Shown in pieces: positions 52,497-63,794 of a stretch of DNA of 64,000 nucleotides. Each line of letters opens with the position of its first letter. Position 1 is the stretch's first letter. The DNA is taken from contig NZ_JYLH01000005.1 in NCBI RefSeq assembly GCF_001439685.1, forward strand, positions 248,001 to 312,000. The letters run 5' to 3'. The position numbers were made by a program, and so were the translations under genes. Source of the DNA: Pseudomonas libanensis (GTDB taxonomy: Bacteria > Pseudomonadota > Gammaproteobacteria > Pseudomonadales > Pseudomonadaceae). The notes beneath the pieces were generated by a model. The model saw only the letters and a list, made by a program, of their open reading frames with translations, ran no database searches and was not told the origin of the DNA.

Positions 52497-52513
52497 AGTT
52501 GAACCCCGCGCAT

Positions 52514-52547
52514 AAAAAAACCGGCCTTCTCAGGCCGGTTTTTTTGT
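52514..52547. terminator. bidirectional terminator between rnt and peroxiredoxin genes
   Basis: A-run, stem ACCGGCCT/AGGCCGGT and T-run in a short convergent gap. Confidence 0.9.
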
Positions 52548-52563
52548 ACCGTGAAACGGGCGC

Positions 52564-53166
52564 TTACAGCTTGCCAGCGTTCTCGGTCAGGTAAGCAGCA
52601 ACACCTTCTGGCGAAGCGTTCATGCCCTTGTCGCCTTTTTTCCAGTTGGCAGGGCAGACTTCACCGTGCTCTTCGTGGAATTGCAGGGCGTCAACCAGGC
52701 GGATCAGCTCTTCCATGTTACGACCCAGCGGCAGGTCGTTGATGATCTGCGAGCGAACGACGCCCTTGTCGTCGATCAGGAACGCGCCACGGAAGGCTAC
52801 GCCGCCTTCGGATTCAACGTCGTAGGCCTTGGCGATGTCATGCTTCATGTCGGCAGCCATGGTGTATTTGACTTTGCCGATGCCGCCATCATTGATGGCA
52901 GTGTTGCGCCAGGCGTTGTGGGTGAAGTGGGAGTCGATGGAAACAGCCACCACTTCTACGTTGCGCGCCTTGAAGTCGTCCATGCGGTGATCCAGGGCGA
53001 TCAACTCTGAAGGGCAGACGAAGGTGAAGTCCAGCGGGTAGAAGAAGACCAGGCCGTATTTGCCTTTGATGGCTTCGGACAGTTTGAAGCTGTCAACGAT
53101 TTCGCCATTGCCGAGGACGGCTGGGACGTCGAAATCCGGGGCTTGTTTACCGACGAGTACGCTCAT
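52564..53166 (-). CDS. 2-Cys peroxiredoxin (AhpC/TSA family)
   Basis: 200 residues from MSVLVGKQAPDFDVPAVLG. The peroxidatic Cys is in YPLDFTFVCPSE (~residue 51) and the resolving Cys in HGEVCPANWKKG (~170). Reduces hydrogen peroxide and organic peroxides. It matches PA3529, upstream neighbour of bfd. Divergent from bfd with an iron-type control region in between. Confidence 0.94.
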   Translation of the reverse strand: MSVLVGKQAPDFDVPAVLGNGEIVDSFKLSEAIKGKYGLVFFYPLDFTFVCPSELIALDHRMDDFKARNVEVVAVSIDSHFTHNAWRNTAINDGGIGKVKYTMAADMKHDIAKAYDVESEGGVAFRGAFLIDDKGVVRSQIINDLPLGRNMEELIRLVDALQFHEEHGEVCPANWKKGDKGMNASPEGVAAYLTENAGKL

Positions 53167-53342
53167 TGGATATCTCCTGACTATGGGATGACGATTGAAG
53201 CAAAAGGACCGGTCGAGTCTGCCAGTAGAATCCGACAGAAACATGACGCAATCACGCTTCGTGAAGACCGACCATCATACACTGAAAAAACCGTTCGTCA
53301 GCGCATGGGCAAAGCGCGGCTGATCGTTGATGAAACTACTTT

Positions 53343-53361
53343 GACAATCATTCTCGTTAAC
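53343..53361. promoter_or_regulatory. candidate Fur box upstream of bfd
   Basis: GACAATCATTCTCGTTAAC resembles the 19-bp Fur consensus (about two thirds matching by eye). It lies about 50 bp before bfd, a gene known to be induced under iron limitation. Confidence 0.5.
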
Positions 53362-53409
53362 ATTAAGATCCATCGCACTTAAGCCACAAACCCGCGACGG
53401 TTCTCCCTT

Positions 53410-53628
53410 ATGTATGTCTGCCTCTGCACTGGCGTCACCGACGGACAAATCCGCGAAGCAATCTACGAAGGTTGCTGTAGCTACAAAGAAGTGCGTGAAA
53501 CCACCGGCGTTGCCAGTCAGTGTGGCAAATGTGCGTGCCTCGCCAAGCAAGTGGTACGGGAAACCCTGACGCAGCTGCAAACAGCCCAGGCCGCGCTCCC
53601 CTACTCGACAGAATTTACACACGCCTGA
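53410..53628 (+). CDS. bfd: bacterioferritin-associated ferredoxin Bfd
   Basis: 72 residues. [2Fe-2S] ligands in C-x-C (MYVCLC) and C-x2-C (QCGKCACLAKQV), the Bfd spacing of 31-32 residues between the pairs. Bfd passes electrons to bacterioferritin to release stored iron. Followed by a terminator and then bfr. Confidence 0.96.
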   Translation: MYVCLCTGVTDGQIREAIYEGCCSYKEVRETTGVASQCGKCACLAKQVVRETLTQLQTAQAALPYSTEFTHA

Positions 53629-53645
53629 AAAGGCTGTTTTAAAGA

Positions 53646-53671
53646 ACCGGACCTAGTGTCCGGTTTTTTTA
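53646..53671 (+). terminator. intrinsic terminator of bfd
   Basis: ACCGGAC, loop CTAGT, GTCCGGTTTTTTT shortly after the bfd stop. Confidence 0.9.
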
Positions 53672-53828
53672 TGCCTGTAATTCAATTAGTTAGCACCAAG
53701 ACGCGGAACACAAACATTCTTATTCCGATTAATTTTCATTTATTATTCAATAACTTAGGTTTGACACTAGGATTTTCACCGCTCAGACTCTGCCCTATAC
53801 ACAGCTATTACAGGGCAGGACCCCAGTC

Positions 53829-54299
53829 ATGAAAGGCGACATCTCAGTCATCCAGCAACTCAACAAAATCCTTGCCAATGAACTGGTCGCGATCAATCAG
53901 TACTTTCTGCATGCGCGCATGTACGACGATTGGGGCCTGGAAAAGCTTGGCAAGCGCGAATACAAAGAATCGATCAAGGCCATGAAGGACGCCGACGCGC
54001 TGATCAAGCGCATCCTGTTCCTGGAAGGCCTGCCGAACGTGCAGGACCTGGGCAAGCTGAACATCGGCGAGCATACCCTGGAAATGCTCAGCAGCGACCT
54101 GGGCTTTGAGCGCAAGAGCCATAGCGACCTCAAGGCCGCCATCGCCCATTGCGAAACCAAGGGCGACTTCGGCAGCCGTGAACTGCTGGAAGACATCCTT
54201 GAAGACCAGGAAGAGCATATCGACTGGCTGGAAACCCAGCTGGGCCTGATCGACAAGGTCAGCCTGGAGAACTACCTGCAATCGCAAATGGGTGAATAA
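53829..54299 (+). CDS. bfr: bacterioferritin with altered ferroxidase centre
   Basis: 156 residues, standard length. The haem ligand Met52 is kept (IKAMKDAD). Compared with E. coli Bfr numbering, the ferroxidase ligands Glu18, Glu94 and His130 are kept, but Glu51 is Ala, His54 is Asp and Glu127 is Gln. So this subunit should bind haem but hardly oxidise iron alone. It would need a second, ferroxidase-active subunit encoded elsewhere. It follows bfd, the partner ferredoxin gene, in the same direction. Confidence 0.92.
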   Translation: MKGDISVIQQLNKILANELVAINQYFLHARMYDDWGLEKLGKREYKESIKAMKDADALIKRILFLEGLPNVQDLGKLNIGEHTLEMLSSDLGFERKSHSDLKAAIAHCETKGDFGSRELLEDILEDQEEHIDWLETQLGLIDKVSLENYLQSQMGE

Positions 54300-54308
54300 C
54301 CCGCAGGT

Positions 54309-54350
54309 ACAAAAAAGCCCCGCTCTCGTATTGAGAAGCGGGGCTTTTTG
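54309..54350. terminator. bidirectional terminator between bfr and grxD
   Basis: A-run, stem AGCCCCGCT/AGCGGGGCT and T-run in the convergent gap. Confidence 0.9.
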
Positions 54351-54361
54351 TTGCAGGTCAA

Positions 54362-54700
54362 TCAAGCTTCAGTCTTGGCTGCCGCTTTTTCCGCTGCGTC
54401 TTTGATCAGCGCTTGCAGCGAACCATCGGCTGCCATTTCAGTGATGATATCGCTGCCGCCAACCAGCTCACCGGCTACCCACAGTTGCGGGAAAGTCGGC
54501 CAGTTGGCGTATTTAGGCAGGTTGGCGCGAATTTCCGGATTCTGCAGGATATCCACGTAGGCGAACTTCTCGCCACACGCCATGATGGCCTGGGAGGCTT
54601 TTGCGGAAAAACCGCACTGAGGAGCGTTAGGCGCGCCCTTCATGTAGAGCAGAATGGTGTTGTTGGCAATCTGGTCTTTGATCGTTTCGATGATATCCAT
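54362..54700 (-). CDS. grxD: monothiol glutaredoxin (Grx4 type)
   Basis: 112 residues. CGFS active site in APQCGFSAKASQAIM (~residue 29), preceded by the conserved Lys in YMKGAP. These proteins carry [2Fe-2S] clusters with glutathione and BolA. A C-terminal Ala/Glu/Lys-rich tail is present. Confidence 0.95.
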   Translation of the reverse strand: MDIIETIKDQIANNTILLYMKGAPNAPQCGFSAKASQAIMACGEKFAYVDILQNPEIRANLPKYANWPTFPQLWVAGELVGGSDIITEMAADGSLQALIKDAAEKAAAKTEA

Positions 54701-54786
54701 GGAACACCTCGGCTGGAACTTTGCGACTCACAGGTCGGCACGGTGGCGCATTGTAACGCAAAATCCCAGCGCGGTGCTCGGGCACC

Positions 54787-56895
54787 TCACGCCGCTGCCA
54801 CTTGCACCGGCACGCCATTGAGCGCGGCGTTACCCGACAACTCGTCCAATTGCCGCTCGTCGGTCAAGTCATTAGCGCTCGCCCCGGGCTGAGCACTGGC
54901 GATGCTCATTTGTACGCCCGGGCGGCCATGCCCCCAGCCATGAGGCAGGCTGACCACCCCCGGCATCATATCCAGGCTGGCCACCACATCTACTTCGATC
55001 ATCCCGATGCGCGAACTCACCCGTACCCGTTGACCATCATTGAGCTGTCGCCTGGCGAGGTCGTCAGGATGCATCAGCAATTGATGGCGTGGCTTGCCCT
55101 TCACCAACCGGTGGTAATTATGCATCCAGGAATTATTGCTGCGCACATGGCGACGGCCAATCAATAGCAGTTCGTCAGCCACCGGCAGCGGTTGCGCCTT
55201 GAAGCGCGCCAAGTCAGCGAGAATCACGGCAGGTGCCGCCTGGACCTTGCCATTGGCGGTCTTCAAACGCGCCGCGAGATTGGTCTTGAGCGGTCCCAGG
55301 TCCACACCATGGGGATGATCGGCCAGCATCGCCACCGATAGTTTGTGACTGGATGCATCGCCATAGGCACCTGCGCGCAACCCGACATCGATCATCTGTG
55401 CCGGAGGCAGGGTTGACTTGAGCGCTAGGCCGGTCTGCGCCGCGAATGCCTTGGCCAAGCCGACAAAGATCTCCCAGTCATGCAGCGCACCCTCGGGCTT
55501 GGGCAGGATCGCACGGTTGAAGCGGGTGACGTTGCGCACCGCGAACATATTGAAGGTGGTGTCGTAGTGATCGTTTTCCAATGCAGAGGTGGACGGCAGG
55601 ATCAGGTCGGCATAACGCGTGGTCTCGTTGATATAGAGATCGACGCTGACCATGAACTCCAATCCATCCAGCGCCTGCTCCAACTGGCGACCGTTGGGCG
55701 TCGACAGCACCGGATTGCCGGCCACTGTCACCAGCGCGCGGATCTGTCCTTCGCCTTCGGTGAGCATTTCCTCGGCCAGGGCCGACACCGGCAACTCTCC
55801 GCCGTATTCCGGGCGCCCGGACACACGGCTCTGCCAGCGATTGAAATGGCCGCCACCAGTCGAGGCCACCAGGTCGACCGCCGGGCTGGTGCACAGCGCA
55901 CCGCCGACGCGGTCGAGATTGCCCGTTACCAGGTTGATCAACTGGACCAACCAGTGACACAGGGTGCCGAACGCCTGGGTCGAGACTCCCATTCGGCCGT
56001 AGCAAACGGCTTTGTCAGCGCCAGCGAAATCGCGGGCCAACTGCCGAATCTGCTCGGCAGGCACTGCGCACTGGCGACTCATTGCCTCGGCGCTGAATCC
56101 GACAATTGCTCGGCGCACGTCTTCCAGCCCTTCAACTGGCAAATGGCTGTCGCGGGTCAGCCCCTCAGCGAACAAGGTGTTGAGCAGCCCGAACAACAGC
56201 GCCGCGTCGCCTCCGGGGCGTACGAACAAGTGCTGGTCGGCGATGGCGGCTGTCTCGCTGCGCCGAGGGTCGACCACCACCACTTTGCCGCCACGCGCCT
56301 GGATGGCCTTGAGGCGTTTTTCCACGTCCGGCACGGTCATGATGCTGCCGTTGGAGGCCAGCGGGTTGCCGCCGAGAATCAACATGAAGTCGGTATGGTC
56401 GATGTCCGGAATGGGCAGCAACAGGCCATGGCCGTACATGAGGTGGCTGGTGAGGTGATGGGGTAACTGGTCTACCGAGGTCGCGGAAAAGCGATTGCGC
56501 GTTTTCAATAGCCCGAGAAAGTAGTTGCTGTGGGTCATCAACCCATAGTTGTGCACGCTGGGGTTGCCCTGATACACCGCCACCGCGTTCTGCCCGTACC
56601 GGGCCTGGATGCTCGCCAGCCGTTCGGCCACCATGGCAAACGCTTCATCCCATGCGATCGGCTGCCATTCGCTGCCGACCCGCAGCATCGGCTGGTGCAG
56701 GCGGTCCGGGTCATTCTGGATATCCTGCAGGGCCACGGCCTTGGGGCAGATGTGCCCGCGACTGAAACTGTCCAGGGGGTCGCCCTTGATCGAGGTGATC
56801 GCCAGGCTGCCATCGTCAGCCTGGGTGGTTTCCAGGGTCAGGCCGCAAATGGCTTCGCACAGGTGGCAGGCACGGTGATGGAGAGTCTTGGTCAT
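54787..56895 (-). CDS. molybdopterin oxidoreductase (formate dehydrogenase/assimilatory type)
   Basis: 702 residues. The N-terminal [4Fe-4S] site has C-x2-C-x3-C in CHLCEAICG (residues ~10-18) and a fourth Cys in GHICPKA (~48). MGD-binding patterns are AVYQGNPSVHNYG, LILGGNPLASNGSIM and LILPSTSALENDHYDTTFNM. The C-terminal beta domain has LARRQLNDGQRVRVSSRIG. No Tat signal is seen, so it is probably cytoplasmic. The substrate is unknown; no partner subunits are adjacent. Related genes are annotated as anaerobic dehydrogenases. Confidence 0.88.
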   Translation of the reverse strand: MTKTLHHRACHLCEAICGLTLETTQADDGSLAITSIKGDPLDSFSRGHICPKAVALQDIQNDPDRLHQPMLRVGSEWQPIAWDEAFAMVAERLASIQARYGQNAVAVYQGNPSVHNYGLMTHSNYFLGLLKTRNRFSATSVDQLPHHLTSHLMYGHGLLLPIPDIDHTDFMLILGGNPLASNGSIMTVPDVEKRLKAIQARGGKVVVVDPRRSETAAIADQHLFVRPGGDAALLFGLLNTLFAEGLTRDSHLPVEGLEDVRRAIVGFSAEAMSRQCAVPAEQIRQLARDFAGADKAVCYGRMGVSTQAFGTLCHWLVQLINLVTGNLDRVGGALCTSPAVDLVASTGGGHFNRWQSRVSGRPEYGGELPVSALAEEMLTEGEGQIRALVTVAGNPVLSTPNGRQLEQALDGLEFMVSVDLYINETTRYADLILPSTSALENDHYDTTFNMFAVRNVTRFNRAILPKPEGALHDWEIFVGLAKAFAAQTGLALKSTLPPAQMIDVGLRAGAYGDASSHKLSVAMLADHPHGVDLGPLKTNLAARLKTANGKVQAAPAVILADLARFKAQPLPVADELLLIGRRHVRSNNSWMHNYHRLVKGKPRHQLLMHPDDLARRQLNDGQRVRVSSRIGMIEVDVVASLDMMPGVVSLPHGWGHGRPGVQMSIASAQPGASANDLTDERQLDELSGNAALNGVPVQVAAA

Positions 56896-57328
56896 GGCCA
56901 GTCTCTTTATATAGGGGCTTTGGCTTAACTATGGGCGGCGAACTGCCAGCGCGCCAGCAACCTTCGTACTGTGAATCGGTGGGCATAGGCCAAGGCATGG
57001 CTAAGCATGAGTAAATGTTTCAGAAATCCTCCACCCAGTGGCTAAAACCGACGCTACCTGGCTTGGGCCCGCCTCGGCGCATTGCAAAAGGCCTCGGCGC
57101 CAGTGTACAAATGACCCGCTGCTGTCAGGAAATCGTCTTCAAACACGCGTCAGCGCCCTGCTTGAACACCCCTAAAAACCGTAGCCCTATTGGTAAGACG
57201 CGACATTTAATGTCAATATCGCGCCTTCCCCTATTTCGTCGCCCCGTGCGGCTTCCGCCGCAGGTCTCGCCCGTTGTCACAATAAACAAGGCTTTGAGTA
57301 TCTGCGGTCTGTTGCAAAAAGGTAGTTA
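56896..57328. other. 433-bp intergenic region before argF
   Basis: No gene supported. It must hold the argF promoter and the divergent promoter of the molybdopterin oxidoreductase gene. Sequence near 57210-57240 is AT-richer and may contain an ArgR site, but I cannot define one with confidence. Confidence 0.4.
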
Positions 57329-58252
57329 ATGATGAGCGCAAGGCACTTTCTCTCCCTGATGGATTGCACGCCCGAAGAGCTAGTCAGCGTGATCCGTCGA
57401 GGCATTGAGCTTAAAGACCTGCGTAACCGCGGCGTACTGTTTGAGCCTTTGAAAAACCGCGTACTCGGGATGATTTTCGAGAAGTCCTCAACGCGTACAC
57501 GCCTGTCGTTCGAAGCCGGCATGATCCAGCTGGGCGGCCAGGCGATTTTCCTGTCACCGCGTGATACCCAACTGGGCCGTGGTGAGCCGATCAGCGATTG
57601 CGCCAGGGTCATGTCACGCATGCTCGACGCGGTGATGATCCGTACCTTCGCCCACAGCAACCTGACTGAATTTGCCGCCAACTCCCGCGTGCCAGTGATC
57701 AATGGCCTGTCCGATGACCTGCACCCCTGCCAGTTGCTGGCCGACATGCAAACCTTCCTCGAACACCGGGGCTCCATCCAGGGCAAGACCGTGGCCTGGA
57801 TCGGCGACGGCAACAACATGTGCAACAGCTATATAGAAGCGGCGATCCAGTTCGACTTCCACCTGCGTATCGCCTGCCCTGAAGGCTACGAGCCGAGCGC
57901 CGAGTTCATGGCCAAGGCCGATGGTCGCGTGCAATTGCTACGCGACCCCAAGGATGCCGTGGTCGGTGCCCACCTGGTCAGCACCGACGTCTGGACCTCC
58001 ATGGGCCAGGAAGACGAAACGGCCAAGCGCCTGGCCCTGTTCGCGCCGTTCCAGGTGACCCGTGCCCTGCTCGATACGGCCGCGCCCGACGTGCTGTTCA
58101 TGCACTGCCTGCCTGCCCACCGTGGCGAAGAAATCAGCCTCGACCTGCTCGACGACCCACGTTCTGTGGCTTGGGACCAAGCCGAGAACCGCCTGCATGC
58201 GCAAAAAGCCCTGCTGGAATTTCTCGTCCCACCTTCGTACCACCACGCATGA
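57329..58252 (+). CDS. argF: ornithine carbamoyltransferase
   Basis: 307 residues. Carbamoyl-phosphate motif [13 protein letters not shown] (~residue 49), [14 protein letters not shown] (~132), ornithine loop [11 protein letters not shown] (~220) and [11 protein letters not shown] (~260). Anabolic enzyme making citrulline; product passes to ArgG. Its stop overlaps the start of the ABC ATPase gene (ATGA). Confidence 0.96.
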   Translation: MMSARHFLSLMDCTPEELVSVIRRGIELKDLRNRGVLFEPLKNRVLGMIFEKSSTRTRLSFEAGMIQLGGQAIFLSPRDTQLGRGEPISDCARVMSRMLDAVMIRTFAHSNLTEFAANSRVPVINGLSDDLHPCQLLADMQTFLEHRGSIQGKTVAWIGDGNNMCNSYIEAAIQFDFHLRIACPEGYEPSAEFMAKADGRVQLLRDPKDAVVGAHLVSTDVWTSMGQEDETAKRLALFAPFQVTRALLDTAAPDVLFMHCLPAHRGEEISLDLLDDPRSVAWDQAENRLHAQKALLEFLVPPSYHHA

Positions 58253-59292
58253 GCCAGCCACTCCTGCTGAACCTGCGCAATCTGGCATGCGGCTATCAAG
58301 ACCAGCGGGTGGTCCAGAACCTCAACCTGCACCTTAATGCCGGCGACATCGGTTGCCTGCTCGGCTCCTCGGGATGCGGCAAGACCACCACCTTGCGCGC
58401 CATTGCCGGCTTTGAGCCGATACACGAAGGCGAAATCAGTCTGGCGGGTGAAGTCATCTCCAGCGCCGGTTTCACCCTGGCACCCGAGAAACGTCGTATC
58501 GGCATGGTGTTCCAGGACTACGCTCTGTTCCCGCACCTGAGCGTGGCCGATAACATCGGCTTCGGTATTCGCAAACATCCGCAAAAGGATCGCGTAATTG
58601 CCGAGTTGCTGGAACTGGTGAATCTGAAGGATCTGGGCAAGCGCTTTCCCCACGAGCTTTCCGGCGGCCAGCAGCAACGTGTCGCCCTCGCCCGCGCCTT
58701 GGCGCCGGAGCCACAATTGTTGCTGCTGGACGAACCTTTTTCCAACCTGGATGGCGAACTGCGCCGCAAGCTGAGCCACGAAGTGCGCGATATCCTCAAG
58801 GCGCGGGGCACCAGTGCGATCCTCGTTACCCATGACCAGGAAGAAGCGTTCGCCGTCAGTGACCATGTCGGCGTGTTCAAGGAAGGTCGCCTTGAACAGT
58901 GGGACACGCCCTACAACCTTTATCACGAACCGCAGACGCCTTACGTCGCGAGCTTTATTGGCCAGGGGTACTTCATTCGTGGCCGCTTGAACTCGCCGGA
59001 ATCGGTGAGCACTGAACTGGGTGACTTGCGCGGCAACCGCGCCTATACCTGGGCTATCGGCGGCGCGGTGGATGTATTACTGCGCCCGGATGACATCGTC
59101 TACGCACCGGACAGTGCACTGAAAGCCCGGATTGTCGGCAAGACCTTCCAGGGGGCCTCGACCTTGTACCGGTTGCAACTGCCAACGGGCGCTCAGTTGG
59201 AATCGATTTTCCCCAGCCATGTTGATCAACAGATGGGGACGGATGTGGGGATTCGAGTGGCGGCCGAGCATCTAGTGCTGTTCCAGGCGTAA
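58249..59292 (+). CDS. ABC transporter ATP-binding protein (FbpC/PotA-like)
   Basis: 347 residues from [19 protein letters not shown], with ATGA overlap to argF. Walker [18 protein letters not shown] (~residue 36), signature [15 protein letters not shown] (~135), Walker [18 protein letters not shown] (~157), and a TOBE-like C-terminal domain ([16 protein letters not shown]). The class imports iron(III), spermidine or similar solutes. No permease or binding-protein gene is nearby, so it is an orphan ATPase. The order fits PA3537-PA3538. Confidence 0.9.
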   Translation: MSQPLLLNLRNLACGYQDQRVVQNLNLHLNAGDIGCLLGSSGCGKTTTLRAIAGFEPIHEGEISLAGEVISSAGFTLAPEKRRIGMVFQDYALFPHLSVADNIGFGIRKHPQKDRVIAELLELVNLKDLGKRFPHELSGGQQQRVALARALAPEPQLLLLDEPFSNLDGELRRKLSHEVRDILKARGTSAILVTHDQEEAFAVSDHVGVFKEGRLEQWDTPYNLYHEPQTPYVASFIGQGYFIRGRLNSPESVSTELGDLRGNRAYTWAIGGAVDVLLRPDDIVYAPDSALKARIVGKTFQGASTLYRLQLPTGAQLESIFPSHVDQQMGTDVGIRVAAEHLVLFQA

Positions 59293-59322
59293 GCAGATTC
59301 CTGAGGAAACCGGGTTAAAGAT

Positions 59323-59410
59323 GTGGGAGGGGGGCTTGTCCCCGATAGCGCTGGGCCAGTCAGTTTATCGGTAGCTGACCCAATGCAATCGGGGGCAAGC
59401 GCCCTCCCAC
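59323..59410. repeat. REP doublet (REPIN) after the ABC ATPase gene
   Basis: GTGGGAGGGGGGCTTGTCCC on the left and GGGGGCAAGCGCCCTCCCAC on the right, with an inner AT/GC spacer that also pairs. It lies in a convergent gap. Confidence 0.9.
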
Positions 59411-59434
59411 ATTAGATCTCCACAGGGCTGGTCA

Positions 59435-59905
59435 TCAGGCCCGGCCGATGGCCGCGAATTTGGCCTGGGTATGTTCAGCCAGCACTGCTGCGGGTAACTC
59501 CACCTCCAGCCCCCGCCGCCCCGCACTCACAAAAATCGTTGCAAAGGGTTGCGCCGTTTCGTCGATAAACGTACGCAGGCGCTTCTTTTGCCCCAGCGGG
59601 CTGATGCCGCCCAACAGGTAACCGGTGGAACGCTGAGCCGCCGCCGGATCGGCCATTTCGACCTTTTTCACGCCCGCCGCATGAGCCAGCGCTTTCAAAT
59701 CGAGACTTCCGACGACCGGCACCACCGCGACCAACAATTCGCCTTTCTCACTGCTCGCCAGCAGCGTCTTGAACACCTGCGCGGGGTCGAGGCCCAATTT
59801 TTCCGCGGCCTCCAGGCCATACGAAGCCGCCTTCGGGTCATGTTCATAACTGTGGATGCGATGTTCGGCGCGAACTTTTTTCAACAAATCCAATGCGGGC
59901 GTCAT
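59435..59905 (-). CDS. ybaK: Cys-tRNA(Pro)/Cys-tRNA(Cys) deacylase YbaK
   Basis: 156 residues from [20 protein letters not shown]; the open frame goes upstream to 59995 without conservation. Editing-domain patterns: [20 protein letters not shown], the conserved Lys in [20 protein letters not shown], and [18 protein letters not shown]. Hydrolyses mischarged Cys-tRNA(Pro). Confidence 0.94.
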   Translation of the reverse strand: MTPALDLLKKVRAEHRIHSYEHDPKAASYGLEAAEKLGLDPAQVFKTLLASSEKGELLVAVVPVVGSLDLKALAHAAGVKKVEMADPAAAQRSTGYLLGGISPLGQKKRLRTFIDETAQPFATIFVSAGRRGLEVELPAAVLAEHTQAKFAAIGRA

Positions 59906-60090
59906 GGAGTCTCCGGGCAGGGAAAACAGGGGTCCAATTCTAGGCCAAGCGCAGGCAAAACGCTCTAGTTCAAGCGCTGCTGACGCATAGGCCAAACCTA
60001 ACCTGCGTGATCATTCACCAGACCAATAGTTAGAAAGTGACTGCCGGTTCACTTTCGACCTTTGACAGCGGTCATTCTTGTCTATATTTT

Positions 60091-60102
60091 TTCGTTTCCG
60101 AA
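60091..60102. promoter_or_regulatory. candidate GlpR operator upstream of glpF
   Basis: TTCGTTTCCGAA has the TTCG-N4-CGAA core of the DeoR-type GlpR operator. It is 131 bp before glpF. The regulator gene lies in the same locus. Confidence 0.5.
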
Positions 60103-60232
60103 TACTGTAGGAATACTCATCAGTACTCCAGCAGTAAGCCGCGACCCAGGATGGGGATCCTTGTCACGGTGAAAATCGCGCAACCGCCCGCTGAGGCAGT
60201 GCGCCAGACAAGAACAACAATCGAGGTTTTCC

Positions 60233-61087
60233 ATGACAACTGCTCTTCAACAGCCTTCACTTTCGAGCCAATGCATGGCCGAATTCCTGGGGACCGCACT
60301 ACTGATCTTCTTCGGTACAGGATGCGTCGCCGCGCTCAAGGTCGCGGGTGCGAGCTTCGGCCTCTGGGAAATCAGTATTATCTGGGGGATCGGCGTGAGC
60401 ATGGCGATCTACCTGAGTGCCGGTATTTCCGGGGCTCACCTCAACCCGGCGGTCAGTATCGCCCTGTGCATTTTTGCCGATTTTGAAAAGCGCAAACTGC
60501 CCTTCTATATTCTGGCCCAGGTCGCCGGCGCCTTCTGCTCCGCCGCCTTGGTATATACGCTCTATAGCAACCTGTTTTTCGATTACGAACAAACCCACCA
60601 TATGGTCCGCGGCTCCCAGGCCAGCCTGGAACTGGCATCCGTGTTCTCTACCTATCCCCATGCACTGCTGAGCACCGCCCAGGCATTCCTGGTGGAAATG
60701 GTCATCACCGCGATCCTGATGGGCGTGATCATGGCCCTCACCGATGACAACAACGGCCTGCCACGCGGCCCGCTGGCCCCGCTGCTGATCGGCTTGCTGA
60801 TTGCCGTGATTGGTAGCGCCATGGGCCCGCTGACCGGCTTTGCGATGAATCCGGCACGGGATTTCGGACCCAAGCTGATGACCTTTTTCGCCGGCTGGGG
60901 TGAAATGGCCTTTACTGGTGGCCGCGACATTCCTTACTTCCTGGTGCCGATTTTCGCCCCGATTGTCGGCGCTTGCCTCGGTGCCGCGGCCTATCGCGGG
61001 CTGATTGCCCGCCACCTGCCAAGCGCCGCACCTGCTATAGCTGAAACACCTGACACGGCTGTCAACGGCAAGACCCGTATTTCCTGA
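60233..61087 (+). CDS. glpF: glycerol uptake facilitator (aquaglyceroporin)
   Basis: 284 residues. The two pore motifs are NPA in SGAHLNPAVSIALC (~residue 80) and NPAR in LTGFAMNPARDFGPK (~215). Six membrane helices and two half-helices. Allows passive glycerol entry. It stands first in the glpFK-glpR-glpD series. Confidence 0.96.
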   Translation: MTTALQQPSLSSQCMAEFLGTALLIFFGTGCVAALKVAGASFGLWEISIIWGIGVSMAIYLSAGISGAHLNPAVSIALCIFADFEKRKLPFYILAQVAGAFCSAALVYTLYSNLFFDYEQTHHMVRGSQASLELASVFSTYPHALLSTAQAFLVEMVITAILMGVIMALTDDNNGLPRGPLAPLLIGLLIAVIGSAMGPLTGFAMNPARDFGPKLMTFFAGWGEMAFTGGRDIPYFLVPIFAPIVGACLGAAAYRGLIARHLPSAAPAIAETPDTAVNGKTRIS

Positions 61088-61128
61088 AAGCGCCAGCCTG
61101 GTCCCCTGCCCTTCGCGGCCCAGGCTGA

Positions 61129-62667
<1,539 letters not shown>

Positions 62668-62762
62668 GCCAAGCGCCGGATCCATATCTGGTTGTAACTG
62701 GCAGGGAGCGGATTCCTGCGTCATCATGGGCCACTTTTGTATGGCAGCCCAAAGGACGCCCC

Positions 62763-63518
62763 ATGAATCTGCCTCCCCGCCAACAACAAATCCTCGAACT
62801 GGTCCGCGAACGCGGTTATGTCAGTATCGAGGAAATGGCGCAGCTATTCGTTGTTACCCCGCAAACCATCCGCCGCGATATCAACCAGCTGGCGGACGCC
62901 AATCTGTTGCGCCGCTACCACGGCGGCGCCGCCTATGACTCCAGTGTCGAGAACACCGCGTATGCCATGCGTGCAGACCAGATGCGCGACGAGAAACAGC
63001 GCATCGGTGAAGCCATCGCCGCGCAAATTCCCGACCACGCCTCGCTGTTTATCAATATCGGCACCACCACCGAATCCATCGCCCGTGCACTGCTCAATCA
63101 CAACCACCTGAAAATCATCACCAACAACCTCAACGTCGCCACGATGCTCAGTGCCAAGGACGACTTCGATGTGTTGCTCACCGGCGGCAACGTACGCCGC
63201 GATGGCGGTGTGGTCGGCCAGGCCAGTGTCGATTTCATCAACCAGTTCAAGGTCGACTTTGCCCTGGTGGGCATCAGCGGTATCGACGAGGACGGCAGCC
63301 TGCTCGACTTCGATTACCAGGAAGTGCGGGTTTCCCAGGCAATCATTGCCAATGCGCGGCAAGTGATTCTGGCGGCAGACTCCAGCAAGTTCGGGCGCAA
63401 TGCCATGATTCGCCTGGGGCCGATCAGCCTGGTGGACTGCCTGGTGACTGACCAACAGCCGGTGCCGGCGTTGGTGCAAGTGCTGAATGAGCACAAGGTG
63501 CGACTAGAAGTCGTGTAG
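62763..63518 (+). CDS. glpR: DeoR-family glycerol-3-phosphate regulon repressor
   Basis: 251 residues. DeoR helix-turn-helix [20 protein letters not shown] (residues ~19-38) followed by RYHGGAAY. The sugar-phosphate-sensing domain contains [15 protein letters not shown] and [14 protein letters not shown]. Represses the glp genes; released by glycerol-3-phosphate. Confidence 0.96.
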   Translation: MNLPPRQQQILELVRERGYVSIEEMAQLFVVTPQTIRRDINQLADANLLRRYHGGAAYDSSVENTAYAMRADQMRDEKQRIGEAIAAQIPDHASLFINIGTTTESIARALLNHNHLKIITNNLNVATMLSAKDDFDVLLTGGNVRRDGGVVGQASVDFINQFKVDFALVGISGIDEDGSLLDFDYQEVRVSQAIIANARQVILAADSSKFGRNAMIRLGPISLVDCLVTDQQPVPALVQVLNEHKVRLEVV

Positions 63519-63532
63519 CGTCTGGACTGACG

Positions 63533-63609
63533 CCATCGGGGGCAAGCCCCCTCCCACATATGAATGGGTTCACACATTAAAGTGTGGGAGGGGGCTTACC
63601 CCCGATGGC
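63533..63609. repeat. REP doublet (REPIN), outward orientation, after glpR
   Basis: CATCGGGGGCAAGCCCCCTC and GAGGGGGCTTACCCCCGATG units in inverted order around a short AT-rich centre. The order of the halves is opposite to the REPIN at 59323-59410. Confidence 0.9.
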
Positions 63610-63746
63610 GATCTGTCCAGCACTGCATTTCCTGAGCCTTCCCCAAGCTCGTGTTCACAAATTTTCCTTTTCCCACCCTTCGATGAGTTTTTTTAATCGA
63701 AGTCGGGTGGCTGTGTGCGCATTTATCAGCTACCATTTTCGCAAAT

Positions 63747-63760
63747 GAACATTAATGTTC
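63747..63760. promoter_or_regulatory. palindrome upstream of glpD, candidate GlpR site
   Basis: GAACATTAATGTTC is a perfect 14-bp palindrome 35 bp before the glpD ATG; the right half extends to ATGTTCGAA, matching a GlpR half-site. Confidence 0.5.
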
Positions 63761-63794
63761 GAATTCCAAGACGAAAAGATCGCGAGGCTAGCCG

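Noticed and set aside
63533..63609. Repeated GC-rich units that could suggest a CRISPR array
   Set aside because: Only two units in inverted orientation, built on the Pseudomonas REP sequence; no direct repeats with unique spacers and no cas genes in the window.
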